A stretch of DNA of 64,000 nucleotides from Neospora caninum Liverpool (Eukaryota > Apicomplexa > Conoidasida > Eucoccidiorida > Sarcocystidae), in NCBI RefSeq assembly GCF_000208865.1, contig NC_018385.1, forward strand, positions 1,470,724-1,534,723. The letters run 5' to 3'. Position numbers and translations under genes: made by a program. Positions 34,336-44,500 of this stretch are shown in pieces. Positions within the stretch are counted from its first letter, which is position 1. Each line of letters opens with the position of its first letter. Below the pieces are notes generated by a model. That model saw only the letters and a list, made by a program, of their open reading frames with translations, was not told where the DNA came from and ran no database searches.

Positions 34336-36633
34336 AGAGGATGAACTCCGGGGGGGGGGGCCGTGCCAGCATGAACGACTTCGTTCTCCCCGAGGTGACG
34401 CGGCCAGAGCGGCAAGTCCCCCTTCTTTGGCGGTTCCTAGTTCGCACTGCGCCTTCAACGGAAAGCAGCGAGCACCATTATATCACAGGCAGGCGATCTT
34501 GCGAGAAAATGAAGAAAACTACTCTTTTCTCCCCAAGGTCAATCCCAGTGGACCGTCTGGTTAGACCCCTGCAGTCGCGCGAGTCACAGAGCGGCTGTCG
34601 CCGAAGACATCCCGCACGCAAACACACATCTCGTCACGCGCAGAACTGGACGGGGGGTAACGTATTCGCGCCTGGAAGGCAAAGCTCTTGCCAGGCTCGA
34701 GTCGATGGAGAGGAAAAAAAGTTCAGGCATTCTTCCGTCCTTCACGCTCACAAGCACACGCCCCCAAAGTGTCTCTTGCCCGCCGAACTGGAGACAGACC
34801 TCTTGGAAGATCAGCGAGGCAGTAAATCCCTTATTGCCGGAGCGAAAGAGAGGGATGTTTAACAGATACGAAGGGGGTAAGAAAGTCCAGGCTGGCCTGC
34901 AGAAGAAAGATTTGCTCCGTCCCTTTAAGACTGGAGGCGCCAGGCGACACATCTTCCAGATGCAGTGTGACGCTCGGATCCGGTGGTTTTGTCCGGCCAG
35001 CAAGAGTGTTTGGAGGGCCGGAGGCCTTGCACGTGTCAGACGAGTGTGTGCACATGTGACACGCGTCCGCTTCACTCTCTTTCGTCAAGTGTTGTGTGAA
35101 AAAAGTCGGCCGCCTGCCTTTGCGAAAGCAGAGATGTCGCAGAGTCTAGTCTCGAATCGACGTACCGCCAGCGCTACCGCCCCCCACCTGCCGCGCCGCC
35201 GGCGGAACAACGAGGCGAGGAAAACGCGCACCGACTTTTTGTTTTTTACTGGGCAGAAAGGAGAGCAGATGCGCTCTGGAAACTGCGAGGCTTCACTCTT
35301 TGCACCACTCAAAAACGCCCGCCGTTCCGGCCGTCCGAGCCGCCGAGACAGATTGCTCTGTGAGCTAGAGAGTGCAATTGCGGCGCACATCGCTAGGTCA
35401 GGAGTATCGCGCTGCGTCCGACGCATGCGTTTGAGAAACAGACGAAAGGAATTTCCAGGACTCGTGGGGATATGTGGCGCTTCGTTAGTCGATTACAGGG
35501 ATATTTCTGCAGCTCCAAGGGAAAGGAGGAATTTCGAGGGCTCAGTTTGAAGCCGTGCTTACGGCTCTCTCGATGTTCCCCCGTGCGCAAACAGCCCGGC
35601 GCAAGTCGGGAAATGCGCTGAGAAATTTTGCGTGGATTCCGTCTCAAATCTGGGCTTGTTTCTTCCTTTTTTCTAACTCTCAAGCAGAGTCTGTTTAGCA
35701 TCGTCACCAAACACAGCTGATTTGCCTTGTCTACACTGGGCGTGCGCTTTGCGTGATGCAGCCTTTTTCCGTGCAGAGGTCCGGTCATGGCGCGTGGCCT
35801 TTTCCCTGTGAAGGAAGCGCAAGAACACGTGGTACCTGCGGCTTCTAGCTCGTTTTCCAGAAAGGCGACCCTCAGGCTTTTTCGTGCTTTCTTCTGCTTG
35901 CCTTTCCAGGGCTTTGTTTCCTCTCTTCTGTCAGTTCGTTGCCTACCTTACCAGCGGAGGTTTTCCCGTGTCCACGGTTCGCCCTCCCGGTCCGGCTCTG
36001 CATGGTCCTGCAAACCGTCGTCCTCGTGATGAATTTCTCCACAGCGCCTCCACCTGCACATGTTTCATTCTCCTCCCCTTTGTTGCTTCGATGACACATA
36101 CCCGGCAGCCGCAGCGTCCACCGGGTGTTTCAGGGAGAGTCTACTAGCTAGGTTCGTTCGTCATTGCTGCCTGCGGCCTCTCTGTGCGTTTTGTTTCAAA
36201 GCTTACGAGGGGAATTGAGATCTGGCGACACGAAGCATATGCAGCTCACCAGCTCTGGCGTATGTACACCGTGTTTCCTCACGCGCCGCCGTCCGCCCGC
36301 CGTCGTTTTTCGCGGCGACTGTCAGAACAGTTCTCCCTCGGGCTCGCCACACGCCTGCCCCCGGAGCGGGAGCGGACGCAGGAACAAAAGGGAGAAGCAA
36401 AGTGGACCCAAAACATCAACTTTCCTTTTCGAACCGCCTTGATGGGGCGCATGAGCCAGCATTTCCTTCCAGCGCTGCAGTGAGCGACGTGGCAAAGAAT
36501 GGGAGCGATTGGGCACACGCGAGGCCGAGGGGTGAGTCCGGTGGTGGCTGTTTCTTCTTCCTTCTCTCTCCCGCGGGGCAAACCACAAGAGCAAGGAGAG
36601 CGGGAAACGACTTAGAAAGACGCAGGAGACGAG

Positions 36634-39600
36634 ATGGCAAGACACTGCGCAAAGCGAGGCTTGGCCGCGAGGAAGTGCGCGTCCTCACCACACCACCATG
36701 AGGGCGAGGAAGAGCAGGAGGAGGGAGAGGAAGGCTTCCAGGGAAACGGCGACGCCCCGCTGGAAGACAAGGCCGCGACGGACGCCGTCGAGGTGAGGAC
36801 CAACGGGGTGGATCTACAGGGGAGGCTTGAGGCGGATTCCCGCGCGGCCTCTTTCTCTGCGTGCGAGGCGAGAGACACCGCGCGAACTGGCGACGCCTTT
36901 GCATGCGTGGTGAAAGCATACCCGAAGGAGACGGCGGAGTCCGACGCGAAAGCTGGACGGCGGCAGCCATCAGCAGGGGGAGCCTCGAGAAGGGAGTGGT
37001 CGTGCGACCGCGAGAGACACAGCTCCGGAGGAACCACCGCGGTCAATGAGACTTTGCTGGCGTCTCCTCGCCGTTCCGGGGACGACGGGGAGGACGTTAG
37101 GCAAGATAGGCAAGCACGGAAACAGCCAGACGTCTTAGGAGCAGCAGGCAGGGACGAAGGAACCAGACTCACGTGTGAGACAGCGCGAGAGGAAGAGATA
37201 CGTGGACAGAGGGAGGGAAGGGAAGGGAGAGGAACGCGCTCGGAGAGAGCAGGAAGGGGTGAGAATTCGACTGAAGACGAGGCTGGAGGCAGACGAGGTG
37301 AAGAAGACTTCGAGGGAGAACAGAGACCACAGGATGCGGGGACAGGGTCTCCTCTCGAAATTGGGTGTTGCACAGGAGACAGCGAAGACGGACAACAAGG
37401 AGACGAGGCAGGCGGAACAGGAATGGGAAAAGGCCCCTCAGAGCAGAGGGGCGGCGAGGACGAACAAAGGGTGCCAGGGGGAGAAGAAGGGGCGAGAACG
37501 GAGGAGACAGCCGAACTGAAGGATGGAGCAACAGAGGACGAGGGGTCGGCTGCAGTCGAACGGACTGGGACGCCCAGTGCATGCGAAGACAGAGCAGAGA
37601 GTAGATTTGGGAAGGTTGGAGACTCGACGGCGTGTGACAACTGCGGACCACGCGAAAAGGCTGAGGAGGAAGGCGATGAACCAGAGGAGAGGAGCGTAAG
37701 AACTTGGATTGGAAAGAAGTGGGAAAGCGGGGCCGTGAAGGCCGTGGCCCAGATTTGCAAGAGGCGGCAGCTGGATCCGCAGGCGTCTTTTTTGTCTGCT
37801 TCAGTGGAGAGCAGCGATGAGCAAGAAGACGGATCCGAGGAAGAAGAGAAGGGTGAAGGATTTGAAGAAGGCGATGATGATGGAGAAGCTGGAGAAGAGG
37901 AAGAGGAGGAAAGTGGAGCGGCCGAAGGGGAAGAGGAAAGTTTTTCGAGTGAGGTGTTGAGATGCAGAGAAGCCCCTTGCTTCACTCCCAGGAACGAGGC
38001 CAGAGTTGTCGGCAGCGTTCCAGGGCGATCGGCGCTGCCGCGTTCTCTTGAAATGTTTCTTTTGGAAGGCGAAGTTTCTAGCCTTTCCTCCCCGAGAGCG
38101 GGAAGGTCAGAGACAAACCGAGCAGGCAGCCAAGGAGAAGCGAGTGACCGGCTCTGTGTCCTGTCCTCTTTCTCTTCTATGGAGGCGCTGCTGCGAGTCA
38201 CACAAAAACTCCCGTTCGAAAGCCTTGTTGCGTTCTGTTGTGAGTATCTTCGGCAGCTCAACGCTCATCTTCGCTTCGTTCGTGATCTCTCCCTTCGCCA
38301 AGAGAAGGCATATCTCGCCCTCATTGCGCGCTCTCGCCTTCCCACAAACTTTTCTCTTGCGGCCTCTTCTCGTCCTTCCTCTTCCCCCTCTCCGCCCTCT
38401 TCCCCTTCTTCGCCCTCTTCCCCCCCTCTTTCTTCCGGTTCGTCCTCTCCCTCTTTTCTCCCAACGTGTGTGTCTCCGAGGGAGAAGCGAAGCAGAGGGA
38501 GACGGCATTCCGTCTCCGTCTGTCCAGGAGAGGAAACAGGCACCGCCGACGAACACCGTGCAGCCGGGAACGCCCGCGAGGGTGAACCTTCGAGGCAACC
38601 TCGCGCGGCAGATGGCGGTGCGTTTGAGGAAGGCAGCAGGTTCTCCTTCACGCGAGCGTACGCGTTAAGGGACGCGAATCGGCTCTCTCGCGTCTCGTGC
38701 GTCCAGCGGTGTTGTCAAGAGTGCACCGAGCCTGTCCTTCAACTTTTGTCTTGCGCGTACCTGGTGCGGCTTTTCTGCTGGAGAGAGGAAGAGCGCGACC
38801 GCGCCTTCCCCGTTCACCCCGAGACTCTGGTGACTCTCATCAGAGCGCTGTCGCTCCATCGCCAGCACCTCGTTCGTCTCCACAGAGTCCATTTTCCTTC
38901 TCTCGACCTTGCGCTGCTGGCTCTGTCGCGCCTCTACGCGCAGAGTGTGGCGCTCTTCCAGGTCCTCCCCGTCTTCCGCGGGCTGCTCCGGTCAGAGTTT
39001 ACCGGCTCTGTGTCTCTCGTGCTCCACGTGCGGTCGCCCTTCCCGCTTCTTCCTGGCAAAGACACGCCAATGCACGCGCGGGCGGGTGCGCAGGCATCCC
39101 CGGAGGCCCGAGGCCGTCGCAGGCAGGTTGCAACCGACTCGAGGCCGTCTGACTGTTTCGCGCGCTGCTCTGGGTCTCAATTCTTTCAGACGCCCTCTGG
39201 GTCGGGCGACGCCTGGGGCATCGGCAGGAGCTCCAGCGCCTCGTTGGGGTCTTCCTGCGTCTCTGCCTGCGCGGCCTCTTCGTCTTTTCTCTGGCGGCCT
39301 GTGGCCGTTAGCTCGTGGCTGGGTCTTTCGTTCTTCTCACGGCCTTCACGGCTCGAGCGGTCCCGCGCGGCAGCCTGCATTCGCGCGCGTGATGCTGCGC
39401 ACGAGGCGCTCCAGGCGCTGGCTTCCTTTCGACGCGCCCCGGAGGTGAACCGCGGATTCTCCGTGAACCTGTCGAGAACGGGGCTCGACCGCCCGCACTC
39501 CTCGTCAGTTCCTGTCCCTTGTTCGTTTTCTCTCGCGACCTGGTCGCCTGCCGTCCTCTCTCGGCTTCTGATGCGCCTCTTGCACGCAGGCGGCGTCTCT

Positions 39601-41109
39601 TCTGTCTCGGCTGCTGGTCCCTCGGGCCGTTCTTCTACGTTCGGAGACTCCGGCGTCTCGGCGCCTCCGCCCTGTGTGCGGGGCGCCCGCTCTTTTTCGC
39701 CATCCACGGCCGACAGGCCGCATGCGGGGCCTCGGCAGACCGGCGCGGAGAGCCCAACAGACACCAGCAGGTCTTGGCGAGAAGAGCGCTTCGCTCTCCA
39801 GTCTTCTCCACTGGTGTCCAGAGTGGCGCTTCAACTCTGTCGCGCCGTGCTCTTCTCCTTCCACGCTGCACTGCGAAAGTTCATGCTCGACGGAGATGTC
39901 TCTCTCACGGACGCCCCCGCCGTTCTTCCCCTCACCGTCCAGCAAGCTGAGGCGGGCGCCTTCGCGCATGCAAGGGTAGCTGCCGAGATGGCTCGTCACT
40001 TCTCCGAGATCGCCCAGTTGGTCTCGGAGGGTCGCGAGCGCCAGGCGTCGCCGAGGAGCGAAGAAGACGAGACGCGGTCTTCTCGCTTCCTTCTCGCCGA
40101 CAGAGAAGCGTGCGCCAAAGCTGCACAGGCCCTCGCAGACGCCGCCGAAGGAGCCGCGTCGGCGGTCCGGCGCTCGGCGCAGGCCAACGGGGCTTCTGCT
40201 CCTTCTTTTTTCCCCAACTCATTTTTTTCCGGAGGGGGGAGTCTGGAGCCGGGCACCCAGAGGCACGCTGCGGGGCGTGCATGCGCGGCTAACGAAAGTT
40301 TCTTCTTTCTCGGGAAGGCGTACGCGTGGCGAGACCAGACTCGCGCAGGCGCTGCGGGGCCCGACGGTTCCAATCTGGCCACGGACGTCTCGAGGCGAGA
40401 GGAAAGCGGCGAGAAAGAGAGAGAGAGAGAGGAGGGCTGGAGGCAAGGACGCCCGGACAGAACGCATGCACAGCGCGCGAGGGCCATCCAGTTGGCTTGC
40501 GATGAAGAAGACTTGCTCTGCGCTCAGCTCAATGCGCTGACGCAGCTGGTCCTCTTTTGCGCGCAAGTCGAGACTCCCCTCGCCGCCCTCGCGTCGGCGG
40601 ACTCGGGGCGGAGACAGAGGGCGACAGTCGGGAGACGCTACACAGCCGAGCGGGAAGAGAATCCACATTGTGAATCCGAGGGCTGCCTTCGCGAGGAGAG
40701 ACGACTGTGCGGACTCCGAGCACGCGGCGAACGACGGACTTCCAACTCAGAGGGAGAGACTGACAGCAAACTGCATGCAGGTGCCTGGACCGACGAGGAG
40801 CCGAAAAGAGCTTCCGAGTCACAGTATCTCGCCATGCAGAACGGCGGGCGGCCTGAGAACGCGAAGATGTGGCGGCGGGACACGGAGCAGGCGTCTCGTT
40901 CTTCGCCTTCTCTCTCAGAAGCCGAGGCAGACGACGAAGGTGTCGAAGAAGATGACGAAAAGAGCGCGGAAAGCATGAGTTGGCGAGAAGAGTTGGGCAC
41001 CGGGTTCGCTCGGGAGGCTCGACGCTTCGCAACCTTGGCGCAGGAGCTAAAGGATCGCCTCGTCGGACTCATCACCGCCGAGGCTGTGCACCTCATCCGA
41101 TCCCAGTAG
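36634..41109 (+). CDS. Large uncharacterised protein A (1491 residues), acidic N-terminus and helical segments
   Basis: I do not recognise this protein. The single open exon starts at GAGATGG, with an in-frame TAG a few codons upstream fixing the start, and ends at TAG 41107-41109. Residues 1-460 are Glu/Asp/Gly/Arg-rich, with an acidic run near 405-440. A helix-rich segment begins about residue 515 (SMEALLRVTQKLPFESLVAF), and a Ser/Pro tract follows at about 575-610. More hydrophobic helical stretches follow at about 690-790 (LVTLIRALSLHRQHLVRLHR, LYAQSVALFQVLPVF) and near the C-terminus (LKDRLVGLITAEAV). There are no signal peptide, transmembrane or enzyme motifs that I can see. Alternating leucine-rich helices in low-complexity filler would fit a large vesicle-tether-like subunit, but that is only a guess. 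The next gene starts about 440 bases downstream on the same strand, so a single split gene cannot be excluded. Confidence 0.65.
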   Translation: MARHCAKRGLAARKCASSPHHHEGEEEQEEGEEGFQGNGDAPLEDKAATDAVEVRTNGVDLQGRLEADSRAASFSACEARDTARTGDAFACVVKAYPKETAESDAKAGRRQPSAGGASRREWSCDRERHSSGGTTAVNETLLASPRRSGDDGEDVRQDRQARKQPDVLGAAGRDEGTRLTCETAREEEIRGQREGREGRGTRSERAGRGENSTEDEAGGRRGEEDFEGEQRPQDAGTGSPLEIGCCTGDSEDGQQGDEAGGTGMGKGPSEQRGGEDEQRVPGGEEGARTEETAELKDGATEDEGSAAVERTGTPSACEDRAESRFGKVGDSTACDNCGPREKAEEEGDEPEERSVRTWIGKKWESGAVKAVAQICKRRQLDPQASFLSASVESSDEQEDGSEEEEKGEGFEEGDDDGEAGEEEEEESGAAEGEEESFSSEVLRCREAPCFTPRNEARVVGSVPGRSALPRSLEMFLLEGEVSSLSSPRAGRSETNRAGSQGEASDRLCVLSSFSSMEALLRVTQKLPFESLVAFCCEYLRQLNAHLRFVRDLSLRQEKAYLALIARSRLPTNFSLAASSRPSSSPSPPSSPSSPSSPPLSSGSSSPSFLPTCVSPREKRSRGRRHSVSVCPGEETGTADEHRAAGNAREGEPSRQPRAADGGAFEEGSRFSFTRAYALRDANRLSRVSCVQRCCQECTEPVLQLLSCAYLVRLFCWREEERDRAFPVHPETLVTLIRALSLHRQHLVRLHRVHFPSLDLALLALSRLYAQSVALFQVLPVFRGLLRSEFTGSVSLVLHVRSPFPLLPGKDTPMHARAGAQASPEARGRRRQVATDSRPSDCFARCSGSQFFQTPSGSGDAWGIGRSSSASLGSSCVSACAASSSFLWRPVAVSSWLGLSFFSRPSRLERSRAAACIRARDAAHEALQALASFRRAPEVNRGFSVNLSRTGLDRPHSSSVPVPCSFSLATWSPAVLSRLLMRLLHAGGVSSVSAAGPSGRSSTFGDSGVSAPPPCVRGARSFSPSTADRPHAGPRQTGAESPTDTSRSWREERFALQSSPLVSRVALQLCRAVLFSFHAALRKFMLDGDVSLTDAPAVLPLTVQQAEAGAFAHARVAAEMARHFSEIAQLVSEGRERQASPRSEEDETRSSRFLLADREACAKAAQALADAAEGAASAVRRSAQANGASAPSFFPNSFFSGGGSLEPGTQRHAAGRACAANESFFFLGKAYAWRDQTRAGAAGPDGSNLATDVSRREESGEKEREREEGWRQGRPDRTHAQRARAIQLACDEEDLLCAQLNALTQLVLFCAQVETPLAALASADSGRRQRATVGRRYTAEREENPHCESEGCLREERRLCGLRARGERRTSNSEGETDSKLHAGAWTDEEPKRASESQYLAMQNGGRPENAKMWRRDTEQASRSSPSLSEAEADDEGVEEDDEKSAESMSWREELGTGFAREARRFATLAQELKDRLVGLITAEAVHLIRSQ

Positions 41110-41548
41110 GGCTTTTGCCCGTTTCGCTCTCAAGGCCAACGGATCTCTGTTTCTCTCTTGTGGTGTCTCCCTTTCTTCCCACGTTTTTCGTCTGTGCTCT
41201 CCCGTGGGGTTTTTCGTGTCACACGACGGCGTCTGCCAATCACACGTTTGCGTCAGCAGTCCCAGAGTAGCTTGCCACGTGAAACGTCTGTACTTGTCGG
41301 AAAAGACAGGATATCGACATGTTTTATCCTGTGGTATCTGCGTTGGATAGCGTTAGCTTGGGGGCGAATTCTGTGGTGCGTGCCTGCACACCTTCTCGCG
41401 CGTGGGGTGCTCCAGGCCGTTCCCGGAGCCTCCCGGGCGTCCACTGACCACTGTCGACATCCCCTCCGTTTTCGGGACACCCTGCCCGCCTCGGTGTCTC
41501 TCAGCATTTTTGTCCCGTTTCTTCTGCTTCGTTTCCTGCTCTCTGCAG
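41110..41548 (+). other. Gap between large genes A and B; first exon of B unresolved
   Basis: A short same-strand spacer. An ATG at about 41319 opens a frame of some 45 codons (MFYPVVSALDSVSL), ending in TGA. No donor in the phase required by the next exon is obvious. The pyrimidine-rich stretch before 41549 is a good acceptor, so some upstream exon must exist here or further left. Confidence 0.4.
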
Positions 41549-44500
41549 CCCCTACGTTCCAGCTCTGCCGCTGACGAGCGTCTTCGCTTCCCTGTTGTCG
41601 CCCTCGCGCGTCGACGGGACGCCGTCGCTCCTGTCGGCCTCTCTGCGACTCCTTCCCCAGTGCAGAGCGGCGGTTTGGGAGGCGTCGATGGCGCGTGTCG
41701 GCGAGTCCCTCGTCCACGCCGTTCTGCACACGCGGCTGCTGCCTCTGCGCTTTGCGTCTCTGGCGGCCCGCGTCTTGTCGCTGAACCGAGCGACAGATCC
41801 CCCCGCCGAAAGGTAGGCCAATGCCGAGAGATTCAGTTGGGGCGGTTTCGAGTTAGGCCGAGGGAGATCGGGGACCGGCAAGAAGAGGAGAAACGTCCAG
41901 GGGAGAGAGAAGAACTGCGGGGGGGGGGGGGGGCGGGGGGTTTGGCTGCGCTGCAGTCGGGAGAACCGGCGATGGGGAAAATGGAAAGGGACACAGCGGA
42001 CAGAAGTCGAGCGCAGGCGGCAACGAGAAGCGGGGACCGCAGAAACTCGACCCGGGAGAAGAGAACGTGGGGAATACGGTCGAGGTGTTTACGGGGCCAA
42101 GAGGGGTATGGAAAGAGACGTCGACGAGGACGGGCGACAGCCAGGCAAAGTTTTTCGGGGACGCGTTTTCGAACTCAAGACGCGACCAACGGCTCTCTAA
42201 TGGTCCCCGCCTTTACAGTTCTGGCTCTCCTCCGTGTTTTCAGCGCGGCGGAACTCCCCGACGTTTTCCTGACGTCGCCGGGGCACACGCGGAAGTTTCC
42301 GCGTGCACTTGCGCGCTTCCTCTCGACGGCTCGCGTCCTTTTGCTCGCCTACTGCTCAGCTCCGCTGGTGTTTGATGCGCCTTCTGGACCCGCTGCGTCG
42401 TCTGCCTGCTCCAGGATCGATGGCCAGGGGCGCAGTGGGCGATGCAGCCCGTCCGCACTTGCTGTCCATCGCAGTGTCTCCTTTCTGAGAGACCTTGAGG
42501 CGTTCCTTCGCGCCCCGGCAGCAGCGATTGATGCGCCGCTTTCTCAGATGGTGGAGAGGCGGTTTCCGTGCTTTGCGTCAGCGCTCTCGCCGCCCCGTCC
42601 CAGATCCAACGACGAACCCGCTCGCCGTTCGTCGTCCCCCCAGGTCTCCCCACGGCCTGCGCTGGAAGCTCGGCGACGCCCGACGGCGGCTTCCGTGGAG
42701 GCTCGAAGCCTCGAGCCCTCTGGCAAAGAAGACTCAGACAGCCGCGCGGGCCGGCCAGCTTCCAGTTGGGCGTTTCAGTCTGTCTCCGCTCGCCCGAGCG
42801 CGAGCGGAGACAGACTCGCGGAAGGCGGGCGAGGAGCCGCAGGAGGCCTGGCATCCGAAGACGGCGGCGTGCCGGGACAGGTTGCGGGCCGATGGAGACA
42901 GTCCATGCTTGTGGAAGAGGAGAGAACAGGGCGGATTTCAGTGAGTCTCAGGACAGCTGAGGACTACGAGAAGGCAGTTCGCGTCGTCGAGGCCTTTCTT
43001 CAGTGTGGCGTGAAGGCTGAAAAGTTCGCAGCAGACCTTCTGCGACTGCGGCCAGATTTGCCACGCGCAAGCAAGGAGGGGGCTCTCGCGGAAATCTGCG
43101 AAAAGCTGGCTCGGGCGCGCCGGCAGGCCGCCCAGGCGCTGGCGGAGGCTCGCCGAGCCGTCGAGGCCCGCAGGGGCCGCGGAGACGGCTCCGGCGAAGC
43201 GGAGTGGGGCCCGATGAGCGAGGAGGCAGCTTGTGACGAGAGGGCGGGGACGCCGAGACACGAGGAGACATACAGCCAGAGGAACGATGCATGTGGGCGT
43301 TTTCGGGGAGAGAGAAGACAGGCTGTGAGGGCCGAGCTGGCGGGAGACGGCAACGGGACGGCGCAGGGCGGAGACAGGGGCTGGGGAGTCGAAGAGAAGA
43401 TCTTGGAGAGGCTGCGAAAGTCTTCATGTGGAGGGGCGAAGGAGACAGCGAAGCAAAGAGTGGCGGAATCCGACGGGGAGGAGCTTCAGCTGAAAGCGAC
43501 AACGGCGGAGCGAGAAGGTCGGACGCAGGGTACAGAGAACGATGCGACTCAAAAAAAGAAGGCACAGTGCACGAAGCAAATGATGGAGCGAGGAGCAAGG
43601 GAAGAAGCACGTGGAAGACGGGGCGAAGAGAGAGGTCTAGGTGGTGCATCTGCATTGGAAGAGGGAGCGAAAGAAGACAAGAGGTTCCGAGACAGCCCGC
43701 AGGTCTGCCGGACCGGGGAGGCGGCCTCCGCCAAGAGTCTCTTTTCAACCGACTCCGATTCTGTGGCCAGCGGTCTGTCGAAAGAGACACTGCCCTTCGA
43801 CTGGCCTGGCAAGGCAGCGTCTTCTCTTGCCTCGCCGTGCTGTCTGTCTGTGGCGTCTCCTACGCAGCTTGCATCCTTGTCGACGGCAGCCGCACTGCCT
43901 TCTCTTCTGTCAACGGTGCCTGTCCCTCTCGCCTCTGAAGGCACTGAAATGCTCTTTCTCGAGGCCGACTCGGCGTTTGGGGACACCACTGCCTTCTCTT
44001 CCGCCCCCTCATCCTTTTGTTCCTCCTCTAATCTTTCGTCATCTCATTCGTCCTCTTTGGCACCCACGGCGGCTTCGTCTGCCACCTTTTCTTCAGTGTG
44101 TCCTCTGAGCTCGGGCACTGCAGGAGGTTTCTCCCCTTCTCCGGCCTGCCGCTCCGGTGCCTCTCCGGCGCCCGCAGCGCAGGAAGGGACAAGGCCGCGC
44201 CGCCCCTGTGGCGGAAGCCAGCGGCGAGTCGACGCGCAGCGAGGCAGCGAGACTTGGAACCAGAGATCAGATCTCGGCGGTCGTCAGGGCGACGCTCCGC
44301 CGTTTCGTCGAGCAGGCCTACCCATCGGGGGCGCAAATGGCCAAGGGAAGGAAAGAGCCGAGGAAGGCCCTGCCCCGGAGTCGCTGTCCCCTTTGGCTGG
44401 TAACGCCTCTCCCCAGGTGTCTTTGTCTGTTCATTCCGACGCGCCTTCTCCCCGTATCGCGCCTTCGCTCTCTGCTGCGTCTGCTTGCTGTCAAGCCGTT

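Larger units (their letters stand above)
32351..36633. other. Divergent intergenic spacer (SEC16 left, large unknown gene right)
   Basis: This contains the 5' flanks of SEC16 and of the gene starting at 36634. It holds a 19-bp tandem repeat and a cytochrome b relic (listed separately) and a G10 run at about 34350. The longest forward frame (34705-35550, 281 codons) has no recognisable motif or family resemblance and I do not call it a gene. Confidence 0.5.

Noticed and set aside
34705..35550. A 281-codon forward frame
   Set aside because: Arg/Ser/Lys-rich with no domain and no neighbouring exon structure; probably a chance frame in GC-rich intergenic DNA.
36612..38261. A 549-codon minus-strand Ser/Pro-rich frame
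   Set aside because: It mirrors Glu/Gly-rich codons of large gene A. GAG/GAA-rich coding strands automatically give Ser/Leu/Phe/Pro-rich reverse frames.
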